A stretch of DNA of 64,000 nt, taken from Methylomonas methanica (GTDB lineage Bacteria; Pseudomonadota; Gammaproteobacteria; Methylococcales; Methylomonadaceae). The translations under genes were made by a program, and so were the position numbers. The stretch is taken from positions 33,341 to 97,340 of the forward strand of contig LUUF01000078.1 in the NCBI GenBank assembly GCA_001644045.1, given 5' to 3'. Shown here piece after piece: positions 43,841-53,256 of this stretch (within the stretch, counting starts at the first letter, position 1; each line of letters starts with the position of its first letter). The notes beneath the pieces are model-generated. The model ran no database searches. It worked only from the letters and a program-made list of their open reading frames with translations, and had not been told where the DNA came from.

Positions 43841-46152
43841 GCGGTGACTTCACCGTCGGTGTGGTTGGCAACCCAAATTGCGGAAAAACCACGCTGTTCA
43901 ATGCGTTGACCGGCTCCAAACAACATGTCGGCAATTGGCCTGGCGTGACTGTTGAACAAAAAACCGGCGAATACACACATCAAGGCAAACAGATCAGTCT
44001 GGTCGATTTGCCTGGCACCTATTCATTAGAAGCCGATGACGACAGTATCTCCCTGGACGAAAAAGTCGCTCGCGATTATGTCGCTTCTCGCCAGGCCGAT
44101 TTAATCATCAATATTGTAGATGCCTCCAATATAGAACGAAATCTTTATCTAACCTCGCAATTGATAGAAATGCGGGTACCGATGATATTGGTGTTGAACA
44201 TGATGGATGCGGTAAAAAAACGCGGCATCAAGATCGACATCGAACTGCTCGCCAAACAAATGGCTTGCCCGGTAGTACCAGTTACTGCCGCTACGGGTTC
44301 CGGTATTAAGGAATTACGCGACGTTATTAACAAAGCCTGCCTCAGCAAGCCGATTCCTGCATTACAAGTTGATTACGATCCGGCCATAGAAACAGCTGTC
44401 AGCCAATTACAGCCACAATTAGCCCAGCAATCTGTCGATTTAATTTGCGACAGTCGCTGGCTTGCATTGCGTTTGCTTGAAAACGATACCTTGGCAAAAC
44501 AACTTGCCGGCCCTGAGTTGCAAAAAGTTGCGAAACAATTGCGTGTGGACATCGAAGCGCAAACCCAAGACGAAATAGACATACTCGCCGCCGACGCGCG
44601 CTACGGTCTGGTTAATCAACTGGTACAGGCCAGCGTCTGTAAACTCAACGAGGTCTCCCGCAGCACCACCGATAAAATCGACAGCGTGGTGTTAAATCGA
44701 TTTTTGGGTATTCCGATTTTCTTACTGGTCATGTACGCGATGTTCATGTTTACCATCAACATAGGCAGCGCTTTCGTCGACTTTTTCGATAAAGCCGTCG
44801 GCGCGTTACTGGTGGATGGTTTAAGCGGATTATTGACTGGTATGAATTGGCCTGCTTGGTTGGTGGTGTTGATCAGCAGCGGTATCGGCGGCGGCATTCA
44901 AGTGGTGTCCACCTTTATTCCCATTGTCGGCTTTTTATTCATATTTTTATCGATGCTGGAAGACTCCGGCTACATGTCCAGAGCCGCATTCGTGATGGAT
45001 AGATTCATGTGCATTATCGGCCTGCCCGGCAAGTCGTTTGTACCAATGATTGTCGGTTTTGGCTGCAATGTGCCGGCCATTATCGCGACCCGCACGCTGG
45101 ATAATCAGCGTGACCGGGTATTGACCAATCTGATGAATCCCTTCATGTCTTGCGGTGCCCGTCTGCCCGTTTACGCCTTGTTTGCCGCCGCCTTTTTCCC
45201 GGTCGGCGGCCAGAATCTGGTGTTTGGTTTGTACTTATTCGGCATTGTAGTGGCGGTGTTGACCGGTTTAATCATGCGCCACACCTTGTTGCGCGGCAAC
45301 CCTACGCCTTTTTTGATGGAACTACCCGCTTACCATTTACCCACTTTGCAAGGCGTGTACACCAAAACCTGGGAACGCTTGAAAACCTTTATCTTCAACG
45401 CCGGCAAAGTCATCGTACCGATGGTGCTGGTGTTGAATGTCTTAAATTCTTTGGGTACCGACGGCAGTTTCGGTCAGGAAAATAGCGATAAATCAGTACT
45501 AAGCGAAATCGGCCGCGCTTTGACGCCGGTATTTCAGCCCATGGGTATTGCTCACGATAACTGGCCTGCGACTGTCGGTATCTTTACCGGTGTACTGGCC
45601 AAGGAAGCGGTAGTGGGTACACTGGACGCGTTGTACAGTCAAATGGCCGTATCCGATCATTCAGAAGACGAGAAAAGCTTTGATTTACAGCAAGCGTTGC
45701 TAGACGCTTGTCAAACGGTACCGGACAACCTGACGGCAATTGCCGACAAGCTGCTGGACCCATTGGGGTTGGGCATAGCCAACATATCCGATCAGGCTGC
45801 GGCGGCGGAACAGCAGCAAGTCAAACTCGATACCTTCGGCGTCATGCAAGCGCATTTCGACGGCCAAATCGGCGCGTTTGCCTATCTATTGTTTATTTTG
45901 CTGTATGCGCCCTGTGTAGCCGCCACCGCAGCGATATACAAAGAAACCAACGGCAGTTGGGCTTTATTCGTGGTGTGTTGGACTACCTTTGTCGCGTACT
46001 TGACCGCCACCCTCTTCTACCAAGGCATGACCTACGCGCAACACCCCAATTCCGCTATCGGCTGGATATTGGCTCTAACCCTGATCTTTGCCGGCGTTCT
46101 GTTCGTACTGCGTTTTTATGGCGTGCGCCAAACCAGCGGAGTCACGCAATGA
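43837..46152 (+). CDS. feoB: ferrous iron transporter B
   Basis: 771 residues. The N-terminal G-domain has GNPNCGKTT (G1), DLPGTYSL (G3) and NMMD (G4), followed by a GDI-like helical domain and about ten membrane helices from residue 290 onward, including the GFGCNVPAI motif and MSCGARLPVY. The Fe(II)-import permease of the inner membrane. Overlaps feoC by four bases. Confidence 0.96.
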   Translation: MSGDFTVGVVGNPNCGKTTLFNALTGSKQHVGNWPGVTVEQKTGEYTHQGKQISLVDLPGTYSLEADDDSISLDEKVARDYVASRQADLIINIVDASNIERNLYLTSQLIEMRVPMILVLNMMDAVKKRGIKIDIELLAKQMACPVVPVTAATGSGIKELRDVINKACLSKPIPALQVDYDPAIETAVSQLQPQLAQQSVDLICDSRWLALRLLENDTLAKQLAGPELQKVAKQLRVDIEAQTQDEIDILAADARYGLVNQLVQASVCKLNEVSRSTTDKIDSVVLNRFLGIPIFLLVMYAMFMFTINIGSAFVDFFDKAVGALLVDGLSGLLTGMNWPAWLVVLISSGIGGGIQVVSTFIPIVGFLFIFLSMLEDSGYMSRAAFVMDRFMCIIGLPGKSFVPMIVGFGCNVPAIIATRTLDNQRDRVLTNLMNPFMSCGARLPVYALFAAAFFPVGGQNLVFGLYLFGIVVAVLTGLIMRHTLLRGNPTPFLMELPAYHLPTLQGVYTKTWERLKTFIFNAGKVIVPMVLVLNVLNSLGTDGSFGQENSDKSVLSEIGRALTPVFQPMGIAHDNWPATVGIFTGVLAKEAVVGTLDALYSQMAVSDHSEDEKSFDLQQALLDACQTVPDNLTAIADKLLDPLGLGIANISDQAAAAEQQQVKLDTFGVMQAHFDGQIGAFAYLLFILLYAPCVAATAAIYKETNGSWALFVVCWTTFVAYLTATLFYQGMTYAQHPNSAIGWILALTLIFAGVLFVLRFYGVRQTSGVTQ

Positions 46153-46370
46153 TATTGTCCGACTTACGCAGCTATTTGCAGGAAAAACGCCGGGTAACCT
46201 TGAGTGATCTTGTTTTGCATTTTCATATGGATGCTGATGCCTTGCGCGGCATGCTGGGCAAATGGATCAATAAAGGCAAAGTGAGACTAAGCCCTGTTGG
46301 TGCCACCTGTGGTACCAGTTGTTGTAAATGCGATCCGACCCTGACTGAGATCTACGAATGGGTGGATTAG
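46149..46370 (+). CDS. feoC: FeoC-like regulator of ferrous iron transport
   Basis: A 73-residue winged-helix protein starting at ATG 46149, which overlaps the feoB stop. Residues 1-50 are the LysR-like winged helix (ILSDLRSYLQEKRRVTLSDL). The cysteine cluster CGTSCCKCDP near residues 58-67 may bind an Fe-S cluster, as in enterobacterial FeoC. A stem-loop follows. Confidence 0.85.
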   Translation: MILSDLRSYLQEKRRVTLSDLVLHFHMDADALRGMLGKWINKGKVRLSPVGATCGTSCCKCDPTLTEIYEWVD

Positions 46371-46401
46371 TTTAGCGAAGCCGTAACGCCTCGCTAAACT
46401 A
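46368..46401. terminator. hairpin between feoC and the convergent gene
   Basis: TAGTTTAGCGA (46368-46378) and TCGCTAAACTA (46391-46401) form a perfect 11-bp stem with a 12-base loop. It starts at the feoC stop codon and lies between convergent genes. No long T-run follows, so a bidirectional terminator is likely but not certain. Confidence 0.55.
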
Positions 46402-46408
46402 AGGTTGT

Positions 46409-46699
46409 TTATTGGCCTTCAGCCAACCAACCTTGTAGCGCGTCGATTAACTCTTGCGCTTGTTTTTCGCTGGAAATATTGAATTTAGATTTTTGCTGAT
46501 ATTCGCCGTTGCGCTTTTGATAGCGGCGAATACTAAATCTATCCTGGCTATATTGATTCTTAGCCGGCTCCCAATCCTGATAACGGTAAATCACCGTAGC
46601 CCAAGCACCCTTGCTCAGGACTTTTTTGTCCAGTTCCTTGACAGTTTCAACGCCGCCGTCTTCGTAACTAATGGTTAAATCTTCAACGGTTTCAGCCAT
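46409..46699 (-). CDS. small hypothetical protein
   Basis: A 96-residue soluble protein from ATG 46699 (MAETVEDLTISYEDGGVE); a longer frame to 46744 would add an unlikely N-terminus. It is mixed alpha/beta with many charged residues (KNQYSQDRFSIRRYQKRNGEYQQKSKFNIS) and ends in a helix. It looks like a conserved small protein of gammaproteobacterial methylotrophs, but no function is recognised. Convergent with feoC. Confidence 0.65.
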   Translation of the reverse strand: MAETVEDLTISYEDGGVETVKELDKKVLSKGAWATVIYRYQDWEPAKNQYSQDRFSIRRYQKRNGEYQQKSKFNISSEKQAQELIDALQGWLAEGQ

Positions 46700-46770
46700 A
46701 TATTTCTCAATGAGGTTAGCAACGGCGCGCAGTCTACCATACAAGCGCGGCCATCAAAATGCCGAATCGT

Positions 46771-47724
46771 CTAGCGCGCGATGAACTCGCCAAAAGCGCG
46801 ACTGCCCTCCCCTGTTTTAATGGTGTTCACCACTTTCAGGGTTTTAGCATCGATCACGGACACATTGTTGTCAAACCAGTTGGCAACGTATACTTTTTGA
46901 TCGTCAGGATGTGTGCTGATACCTTCCGGCTTATCGCCCACGGCGATTACCTCAATCTGTTTCAATGTCGCGGTATCGACTACCGATACCGTGCTATCGT
47001 CCTGGTTCGTAACGAATAACAGATTGTCGTTCAATGCCAACGAAACTGCGTACGGCCTGGCGCCTACCTTGATGGTTGCCAAACGCTTCATGCTGCGGGC
47101 GTCCAAAACGGTCACATTGTCGCTTTCCACGTTAGCGGAATACAGCCGTTTACCCTGACTGTCCACCGCGATGCCAAACGGATGCGCGCCTACCTTGGTG
47201 GTGTTACGGATCGTCAGCTTTTTAATGTCAACTTGCGAGATTGAATCATCGATGCGGTTGGCAACGTATAGCCAGCGATTGTCCGGACTAACCGCCATGC
47301 CGGACGGCGACTTGCCTACTGTAATCGTTTTAATTTTGGCAAAGTTTTTGGTATCGAATACCGTCACCGAGTTTTCATACCAATCGGCAACAAACACCAA
47401 CTCACCTTTCCCGTCAGCAGTAATTCCAAGTGATGCGCCACCAACTTTAATCTTGTTTAGCTTGGTTAGTTTCTCGCTATCCAACACCGCAAAACCGCCA
47501 CCTTCCGGGGTACTTATGTACACCTGCTTCTTGAGTTGATTTAGCGCAACCCCAGCCGGCTTACCCTCCACTTTGATTGTCTCTATCACTTGCTGGCTTT
47601 GGGTGTCGATTACCGATACCGAATTGTCCAACTGGTTCGTGATAAAAGCACGCGGGTCGGCCCTTACACTAGATTCAAAGGCAATTATCAGTGAAAAAAC
47701 CAAAAACCAATATTTGATGCGCAT
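46771..47724 (-). CDS. secreted YVTN-family beta-propeller protein
   Basis: From ATG 47724 the protein has 317 residues: a signal peptide (IKYWFLVFSLIIAFESSVRA) and seven repeats of about 42 residues, each with a VxVID or VTVFD strand and a (V/I)GxxPxG(I/M)A turn, giving a YncE-like seven-bladed propeller. The ATG 22 codons upstream would bury the signal peptide, so it is rejected. The gene lies 70 bp after the MxaD-like gene on the same strand. In methylotrophs similar propellers accompany PQQ-dependent alcohol oxidation; here that is inferred. Confidence 0.85.
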   Translation of the reverse strand: MRIKYWFLVFSLIIAFESSVRADPRAFITNQLDNSVSVIDTQSQQVIETIKVEGKPAGVALNQLKKQVYISTPEGGGFAVLDSEKLTKLNKIKVGGASLGITADGKGELVFVADWYENSVTVFDTKNFAKIKTITVGKSPSGMAVSPDNRWLYVANRIDDSISQVDIKKLTIRNTTKVGAHPFGIAVDSQGKRLYSANVESDNVTVLDARSMKRLATIKVGARPYAVSLALNDNLLFVTNQDDSTVSVVDTATLKQIEVIAVGDKPEGISTHPDDQKVYVANWFDNNVSVIDAKTLKVVNTIKTGEGSRAFGEFIAR

Positions 47725-47794
47725 GATGAGAATGACAGGAATGGGGAGCGAGGGTTCTCGGCGCGAATTGCCGAGAACCGGAATAAACAATGGT

Positions 47795-48391
47795 TTAGCG
47801 TTTAATATCGATATGAACCTCGGCAGAACCAGCGCCTACTTTCTTTGCGATAGACTCCAAACCGGACTTCAGTACATTGGTAACGGCTTTGTCGGCTGCT
47901 TCTTCGTTGAGTTCAGCAGGTGGATTGTTGTTGACATAGGCGCGGTAATAAGTGGCAACCCATTCTACTTCGGCTTTACCGCCTTTATCTGTAACGGATA
48001 TTTCCGCTGCATAGTTGCCTACGGGTAATACGGGGATATGCTCATCTTGACCGGCGTGTTTAATGGTGCCGGATGAGCTCATTTCGGTAATTTTGTATTT
48101 ATAGGCAAATTTGGCCGCATCATAGGCTTTCAACTCTTCGGTGATGGTGCCGCCGCTGGTCAGGTGCAGCGTGCGAACAGCCCCTTTATTGTTAGTACCT
48201 TCACCTGTTACGCTTCTCACGGCCGGCAACCACGACATGTCGTCATAGTTTTTAATCAAATCCCAAACTTTTGCCGCCGGCGCATCAATAGTCACAGTTG
48301 CGGTTAATTTCGCTCTAACCGGACCATGAGCATTGGCTAGGCCGGCGAACAAAAATAAAACGGTTGAAACGAGTAGCGAGGTTTTTTTCAT
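47795..48391 (-). CDS. secreted SRPBCC (MxaD-like) protein
   Basis: 198 residues with a typical signal peptide (cleavage after GLANA) followed by an SRPBCC/START-like domain (ATVTIDAPAAKVWDLIKNYDDMSWLP...). Periplasmic SRPBCC proteins of this kind resemble MxaD, which affects methanol dehydrogenase-cytochrome interaction. No other mxa or xox gene is in the window, so the link is tentative. It is the upstream gene of a probable two-gene operon with the YVTN propeller. Confidence 0.72.
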   Translation of the reverse strand: MKKTSLLVSTVLFLFAGLANAHGPVRAKLTATVTIDAPAAKVWDLIKNYDDMSWLPAVRSVTGEGTNNKGAVRTLHLTSGGTITEELKAYDAAKFAYKYKITEMSSSGTIKHAGQDEHIPVLPVGNYAAEISVTDKGGKAEVEWVATYYRAYVNNNPPAELNEEAADKAVTNVLKSGLESIAKKVGAGSAEVHIDIKR

Positions 48392-48518
48392 AACACTTTC
48401 CTATGATGGTCACATAAAATGGAGCGGGCGATTATAAAATAAAATCTCTCCGCAAGTATTCGCAAAAGCATGTTTGCGGAAATTTTCCCGGCTTTACCCG
48501 CCCGCTCTCGAGTGTTTA

Positions 48519-49958
48519 ATGACTACAGCGACTTTTTTTTGGCACGATTACGAAACCTTCGGCATCGACCCGCAACGCGACCGGCCTTGTCAATTTGCCG
48601 GCATCCGTACCGATGACGAATTCAATATCGTCGGCCAGCCAGTCATGGCCTACTGTCAATCCACCGACGATTATTTGCCACACCCCGAGGCCTGCTTGAT
48701 TACCGGCATTACCCCGCAATTGGCCGCCGAAAGAGGCGTTTGCGAAGCGGCGTTTGCCGCCTTGATTAATCAGCAACTCGCGGAACCCGGCACCTGCGGC
48801 GTGGGTTACAACAGCATCCGCTTCGACGACGAAGTTACCCGCAATCTGCTCTACCGCAATTTTTACGATCCGTATGCGCGCGAATGGCAGAACGGCAACT
48901 CCCGCTGGGATATTATCGATGTAGTGCGTGCCGCCAAGGCCTTGCGACCGGAAGGCATCGAGTGGCCGCTGAATGCCGACGGCTTCGCCAGTTTTAAATT
49001 GGAAGAACTCACCAAAGCCAACGGCATCGCCCATGAAGCCGCGCACGACGCGTTATCGGATGTGTACGCAACCATTGCAATGGCCAAGTTAATCAAACAG
49101 CGCCAACCGAAATTGTTCAACTATTTATTGAACAATCGATATAAAAACACCGCGTTAAACCTGTTACAACTCGGTAGCTTTAACCCGTTAATTCACATCT
49201 CCGGCCGTTTTTCGGCCCGGAATAATAGCTTGGCCGTGATTCTGCCTCTGGCGCAGCACCCAAGCAATAGCAACGAAATCATCGTTTACGACCTTTCGGT
49301 CGATCCGACACCCTTGCTTGATTTGAGCGCGGAAGACATTCAACAACGGCTCTTTGTCGCCACGGATGCGCTACCGGAAGGCATTGCCAGAATCCCGTTA
49401 AAAACCGTACATATCAATAAAGCCCCGGTATTGGCGCCGTTGTCCGTGATAAGACCTGTCGATGCCGAACGCCTGCAGCTGGATTTGAGCTTATGCCAAG
49501 CAAACTTGCAGCGGATTCAGGCTGCTCCACCTTTAGCTGGAAAACTGTCGGAAGTGTTTACCCGTCAATATCAAGATTCACCTACCGATCCCGATTTGAT
49601 GATTTACAGCGGCGGATTTTTCAGCAGCAACGATAAAGCACTGATGACGCGGATCAGACAAACTAAGCCGGTGAAATTAACGGAGATTGCCGTCGATTTC
49701 GACGACGCCCGCCTACCGGAAATGCTGTTTCGCTATCGCGCCCGAAATTATCCGCATACTCTATCCCCGGACGACGCCCAGCAATGGCGACAATATTGTC
49801 GAGATAAACTAAACGGTAATCTGGCAAATGACTCACTGACGTTGGAGCAGTTTACCGCCAAAATTGCGCTGCTGCGGGAGGAGCCGGATGCAAATCTTGC
49901 GATATTGAACGAGCTTGCGGCTTATGCGGAAGATCGACGCTTAAAATTTCCGGATTGA
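48519..49958 (+). CDS. sbcB: exodeoxyribonuclease I
   Basis: A 479-residue 3'-5' single-strand DNA exonuclease. DEDDh motif I is HDYETFGIDPQRDRP near the N-terminus, motif II lies in GYNSIRFDDEVTRN, and motif III is HEAAHDALSDV. ExoI SH3-like and C-terminal domains follow. The start is ATG 48519; upstream extension to 48474 gives a non-conserved N-terminus. Confidence 0.93.
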   Translation: MTTATFFWHDYETFGIDPQRDRPCQFAGIRTDDEFNIVGQPVMAYCQSTDDYLPHPEACLITGITPQLAAERGVCEAAFAALINQQLAEPGTCGVGYNSIRFDDEVTRNLLYRNFYDPYAREWQNGNSRWDIIDVVRAAKALRPEGIEWPLNADGFASFKLEELTKANGIAHEAAHDALSDVYATIAMAKLIKQRQPKLFNYLLNNRYKNTALNLLQLGSFNPLIHISGRFSARNNSLAVILPLAQHPSNSNEIIVYDLSVDPTPLLDLSAEDIQQRLFVATDALPEGIARIPLKTVHINKAPVLAPLSVIRPVDAERLQLDLSLCQANLQRIQAAPPLAGKLSEVFTRQYQDSPTDPDLMIYSGGFFSSNDKALMTRIRQTKPVKLTEIAVDFDDARLPEMLFRYRARNYPHTLSPDDAQQWRQYCRDKLNGNLANDSLTLEQFTAKIALLREEPDANLAILNELAAYAEDRRLKFPD

Positions 49959-50063
49959 CGATTTTTGCTGATTGAATAATCGGCAGTTCGTTACACGAGT
50001 AGGGCGATTTTGGCGTTATGCCGTATAATACAAACCATTTGAGTGAATTTCGACCGAGGCATC

Positions 50064-51245
50064 ATGAGTATTACCCTGTCTAACCGTGTGAAAGCGGTCA
50101 AACCGTCCCCTACCCTGGCCATCACCGCCCGCGCCGCCGCGATGCGCGCCGCCGGAAAAGACATTATCGGCCTGGGTGCCGGCGAACCGGATTTCGATAC
50201 ACCGGAGCATATTAAAGCGGCTGCGATCAAAGCCATTAACTCCGGGTTTACCAAGTACACCGCGGTTGACGGTACAGCCGGCTTAAAAAAAGCCATCATC
50301 GCCAAGTTCAAACGCGACAACGGCCTGGATTACCAAGCCAATCAAATCCTAGTGTCCTGCGGCGGTAAACAAAGCTTTTTCAATCTGGCCCAAGCACTGC
50401 TGAACCCTGGCGACGAAGTTATCATCCCTGCCCCATACTGGGTATCCTACCCGGATATGGTGTTGCTGGCCGATGGCGTACCGGTGATTATCGAAACCGG
50501 TCAGGCGCAAAACTTCAAAATTACCCCGGCACAATTGCGCGCCGCCATCACGCCGAAAACCCGCTTGCTGGTGATCAACAGCCCGTCCAACCCGACCGGC
50601 GCAGCTTATAGCCTGGAAGAATTAAAAGCCTTGGGCGACGTGTTGCGCGATTTTCCTGACGTGCTGATCGCCACCGACGACATGTACGAACTGATCCTCT
50701 GGAACAAAGGCGAATTCGTCAACATTCTCAACGCGCATCCGGATTTTTACGACCGCACCATCGTGCTGAACGGCGTATCCAAAGCCTATTCGATGACTGG
50801 CTGGCGAATCGGCTATGCGGCGGGGCCGGCACCCTTGATCGAAGCGATGTGCATCATTCAGTCGCAAAGCACCTCCAACCCCACATCGATCTCGCAAGTA
50901 GCGGCCGAAGAAGCGCTGAACGGCGACCAAGGTTGCATCGACACGATGATGGTGGAATTTAAAAAACGTCACGACTATGTAGTTGCCGAATTGAACGGCA
51001 TAGCCGGTATCGAATGCTTGCCTACCGACGGCACTTTCTATGTATTCCCTAACGTGGAAAAACTGTTGAGCAGACTGGACGGTATCAACGACGACCTGGA
51101 ATTTGCCGAGTATTTAATCGAAAAAGCCGGCGTGGCCTTAGTGCCAGGTTCCGCATTCGGTTGCCCGGGACACATCAGAATCTCCATAGCCACCAGCATG
51201 GCTAATCTGGAAAACGCCTTGGTTAGAATCAAGCAAGCGGTTTAA
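50064..51245 (+). CDS. aspC: aspartate aminotransferase (class I, Ib-type)
   Basis: A 393-residue PLP enzyme interconverting aspartate/2-oxoglutarate and oxaloacetate/glutamate. GLGAGEPDFDTPEHIK near the N-terminus, NSPSNPTGA and the PLP lysine in NGVSKAYSMTGWRIGY identify the family. The start at ATG 50064 (MSITLSNRV) is the usual N-terminus; 50043 would add seven residues. Confidence 0.92.
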   Translation: MSITLSNRVKAVKPSPTLAITARAAAMRAAGKDIIGLGAGEPDFDTPEHIKAAAIKAINSGFTKYTAVDGTAGLKKAIIAKFKRDNGLDYQANQILVSCGGKQSFFNLAQALLNPGDEVIIPAPYWVSYPDMVLLADGVPVIIETGQAQNFKITPAQLRAAITPKTRLLVINSPSNPTGAAYSLEELKALGDVLRDFPDVLIATDDMYELILWNKGEFVNILNAHPDFYDRTIVLNGVSKAYSMTGWRIGYAAGPAPLIEAMCIIQSQSTSNPTSISQVAAEEALNGDQGCIDTMMVEFKKRHDYVVAELNGIAGIECLPTDGTFYVFPNVEKLLSRLDGINDDLEFAEYLIEKAGVALVPGSAFGCPGHIRISIATSMANLENALVRIKQAV

Positions 51246-51307
51246 GTCCTGGCGGCTTATTTTTCCATCGCTAACGGATAAGCAGACATTAATTTGCCAT
51301 TTTTCAA

Positions 51308-51335
51308 TTGACAAATTTACTCAATGCTATAGAAT
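51308..51335 (+). promoter_or_regulatory. sigma-70 promoter of the tRNA-Leu gene
   Basis: TTGACA (51308-51313) and TAGAAT (51330-51335) with a 16-bp spacer, 30 bp upstream of the tRNA. The -35 is perfect and the -10 differs at one base. Confidence 0.7.
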
Positions 51336-51365
51336 TCGCGGCCTTCGCACTTCATCAGTAAGAAG

Positions 51366-51452
51366 GCCTCGGTGGCGAAATAGGTAGACGCACGAGACTT
51401 AAAATCTCGCGACCGAAAGGTCGTACCGGTTCGATTCCGGTCTGAGGCACCA
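51366..51452 (+). tRNA. tRNA-Leu (anticodon UAA)
   Basis: An 87-base class II tRNA. A seven-pair acceptor stem is formed by GCCTCGG and CTGAGGC with one G-U pair. The D-arm contains TGGCGAAATAGGTAGACGCA, the anticodon loop is CTTAAAA (UAA), the long variable arm reads GCGACCGAAAGGTCGT, the T-arm contains GGTTCGATTCC, and CCA is encoded at 51450-51452. It is immediately followed by a terminator. Confidence 0.95.
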
Positions 51453-51460
51453 CAAAAAGC

Positions 51461-51493
51461 AAGGGCTTGGGTCAAACCTTAAGTCCTTTTTTT
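51461..51493 (+). terminator. Rho-independent terminator after tRNA-Leu
   Basis: AAGGGCTTGGGT pairs, with G-U pairs and one bulge, with ACCTTAAGTCCTT across a short loop, and a run of seven T follows (51487-51493). It is 9 bp after the tRNA 3' end. Confidence 0.75.
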
Positions 51494-51542
51494 ATGCCTG
51501 CTGCTTTCGCACTTGGCTGAAAAATTGTTGAGCGGGACCAGC

Positions 51543-51821
51543 ATGAAGAAAATATTTCACTTTAAACGCAGAAATCCGCCGCTGCTATGGCGCATTAAGT
51601 GGTTTCTGATTTTAGCGGCCATAGGTTGCATGGAAATATTACCCATCCCGGTCACCGATTCAATTCTGATCTTCGTACTATTTTACAGACCGCTCTGGTT
51701 CAAAAACGTGGTCGACAAGTTGTATTCTCATCTTGCTCCAGAAACAATCGACGACACAGAGTTGTCTTATTTTTCCAAATATCAACTACAGCACCCCAAG
51801 AACTTCGATAAGCAGCATTAA
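51543..51821 (+). CDS. small membrane protein of unknown function
   Basis: 92 residues from ATG 51543. A basic N-terminus (KKIFHFKRRNPPLLWRIKW) precedes one or two hydrophobic segments (residues 20-55), and the C-terminal tail is polar. The layout suggests an inner-membrane protein with its N-terminus inside. Not recognised beyond that. It lies 50 bp after the tRNA terminator and faces truA. Confidence 0.55.
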   Translation: MKKIFHFKRRNPPLLWRIKWFLILAAIGCMEILPIPVTDSILIFVLFYRPLWFKNVVDKLYSHLAPETIDDTELSYFSKYQLQHPKNFDKQH

Positions 51822-51918
51822 GCTGAACTCCAGCGATTGCGCGGGTTGCAATCGGAAAAGGCTTGATTTCAACGTGGGGTACTAAAGCGTAGCGTCCCCG
51901 AAAAGTGGGCAACATCAG

Positions 51919-52722
51919 TCAATCGTAGCGCCTTGCATCGGCCGGTAGTTTGTCGAATAGCGCATTTTTGGCGACGCCGTAATGCTCCGGGTAATACACG
52001 GCCGCCAGGTGCAAACCATGCGGTGGCGCGGTCATCGCCGCTTGCGAGCGGTCTTTAATGGTTAGCAATTCGGATGTCCACTCCACCGAGCGCCGGCCCA
52101 TGCCAATTTCCATCAACACCCCGGCGATATTTCTGACCATATGGTGCAGAAACGCATTGGCACATAGATCTATGATCACCCGCTGCTCGTCTCGATATAC
52201 ATCGATAAAATGCATCAAGCGATTAGGGCTGACCGATTGACAGCTTTGCGCGCGAAATGAGGAAAAGTCGTGTTCACCAAGCAGGGCTTGCGCCGCCCGG
52301 TGCATAGCGTCGGCATCCAGTTTTTGGTAACACCAGGTGGCTTGGCTGCGCAATAGTGCAGACTTCATCAGCCGATTCAAAATCACATATCGATAAGCGC
52401 GGGCGATGGCGCTGTAACGCGCATGAAAATCGCCCTGCGCCGCTTGCGCCCAAGTGATACGAATATCGTCCGGTAATTGACTGTTGCCGCCCATCAGCCA
52501 GGCGTGCATATCGCGCTCGACCTCGCAATCGAAATGCACCACTTGTTCCAGCGCATGCACGCCGGCATCGGTACGACCGGCGCAAAGCACGGTAATCGGT
52601 TGATTGGCGATTCTAGTCAAGGCTTTTTCCAGCTGGCCCTGCACCGTCGCTTTACCGTTTTGCCATTGCCAGCCGGCGTAAGCGCTGCCGTCGTATTCGA
52701 TACCTAGAACAATGCGCGGCAT
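51919..52722 (-). CDS. truA: tRNA pseudouridine(38-40) synthase
   Basis: 267 residues. The catalytic Asp lies in CAGRTDAGVHA near residue 53, the N-terminus RIVLGIEYDGSAYAGWQWQ and the FLHHMVRNIAGVLMEIG block are diagnostic. It modifies the anticodon arm. Third gene of a minus-strand run rlmD - L,D-transpeptidase - truA, 12 bp after the transpeptidase. Confidence 0.95.
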   Translation of the reverse strand: MPRIVLGIEYDGSAYAGWQWQNGKATVQGQLEKALTRIANQPITVLCAGRTDAGVHALEQVVHFDCEVERDMHAWLMGGNSQLPDDIRITWAQAAQGDFHARYSAIARAYRYVILNRLMKSALLRSQATWCYQKLDADAMHRAAQALLGEHDFSSFRAQSCQSVSPNRLMHFIDVYRDEQRVIIDLCANAFLHHMVRNIAGVLMEIGMGRRSVEWTSELLTIKDRSQAAMTAPPHGLHLAAVYYPEHYGVAKNALFDKLPADARRYD

Positions 52723-52734
52723 ACGAATCGACAG

Positions 52735-53256
52735 CTATTCATGGATCCATACCCCGCAGCCCACTGCAACCTGCTCGAATAACACGATCAGATCGGCGTT
52801 GAGCATGCGGATACAGCCGTGCGATTCCGGCTGGCCTTGCATCAATTCATCCGGGGAGCCATGGATGTAGATGTAGCGCCAGGTGGTATCCACATTGCCG
52901 TAGCGATTTTTGCCGGGCTCCAGTCCACCCAGCCAGAGAATGCGGCTGAGGATCCAGTCGCGTTGCGGATGCTGCAAGGCTAATTCCGGTGTGTAGATTT
53001 CGCCGGTGGGTCGGCGGCCGGCCAGTACGCTGTTGATGGGCAAGCCGGCACCGATTTTGGCACGAATCTTATGCCAGCCGGTTGGCGTGCAATAACTGCC
53101 CTTTTTTTCGCCGGGGCCGTTTTTGGCTGTAGAGACCGGAAACTCTGCTACCACAGCGCCCTCATCCAGGAGCCGTAAGCGTTGCTCGGAAATGGAAACA
53201 TCCAGATAGCGTGCTGTATCGGCAAAGACGTTCGTTGCCGCAGAACCCGAAATCAT
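52735..53256 (-). CDS. L,D-transpeptidase (YkuD domain)
   Basis: A 173-residue enzyme cross-linking peptidoglycan or attaching lipoproteins. The catalytic block SHGCIRM near residue 147 (Cys nucleophile) and the upstream IHGSPDELMQG segment are typical YkuD features. A short hydrophobic N-terminus (ISGSAATNVFADTA) may be a weak signal for export. Its ATG overlaps the rlmD stop by four bases. Confidence 0.9.
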   Translation of the reverse strand: MISGSAATNVFADTARYLDVSISEQRLRLLDEGAVVAEFPVSTAKNGPGEKKGSYCTPTGWHKIRAKIGAGLPINSVLAGRRPTGEIYTPELALQHPQRDWILSRILWLGGLEPGKNRYGNVDTTWRYIYIHGSPDELMQGQPESHGCIRMLNADLIVLFEQVAVGCGVWIHE

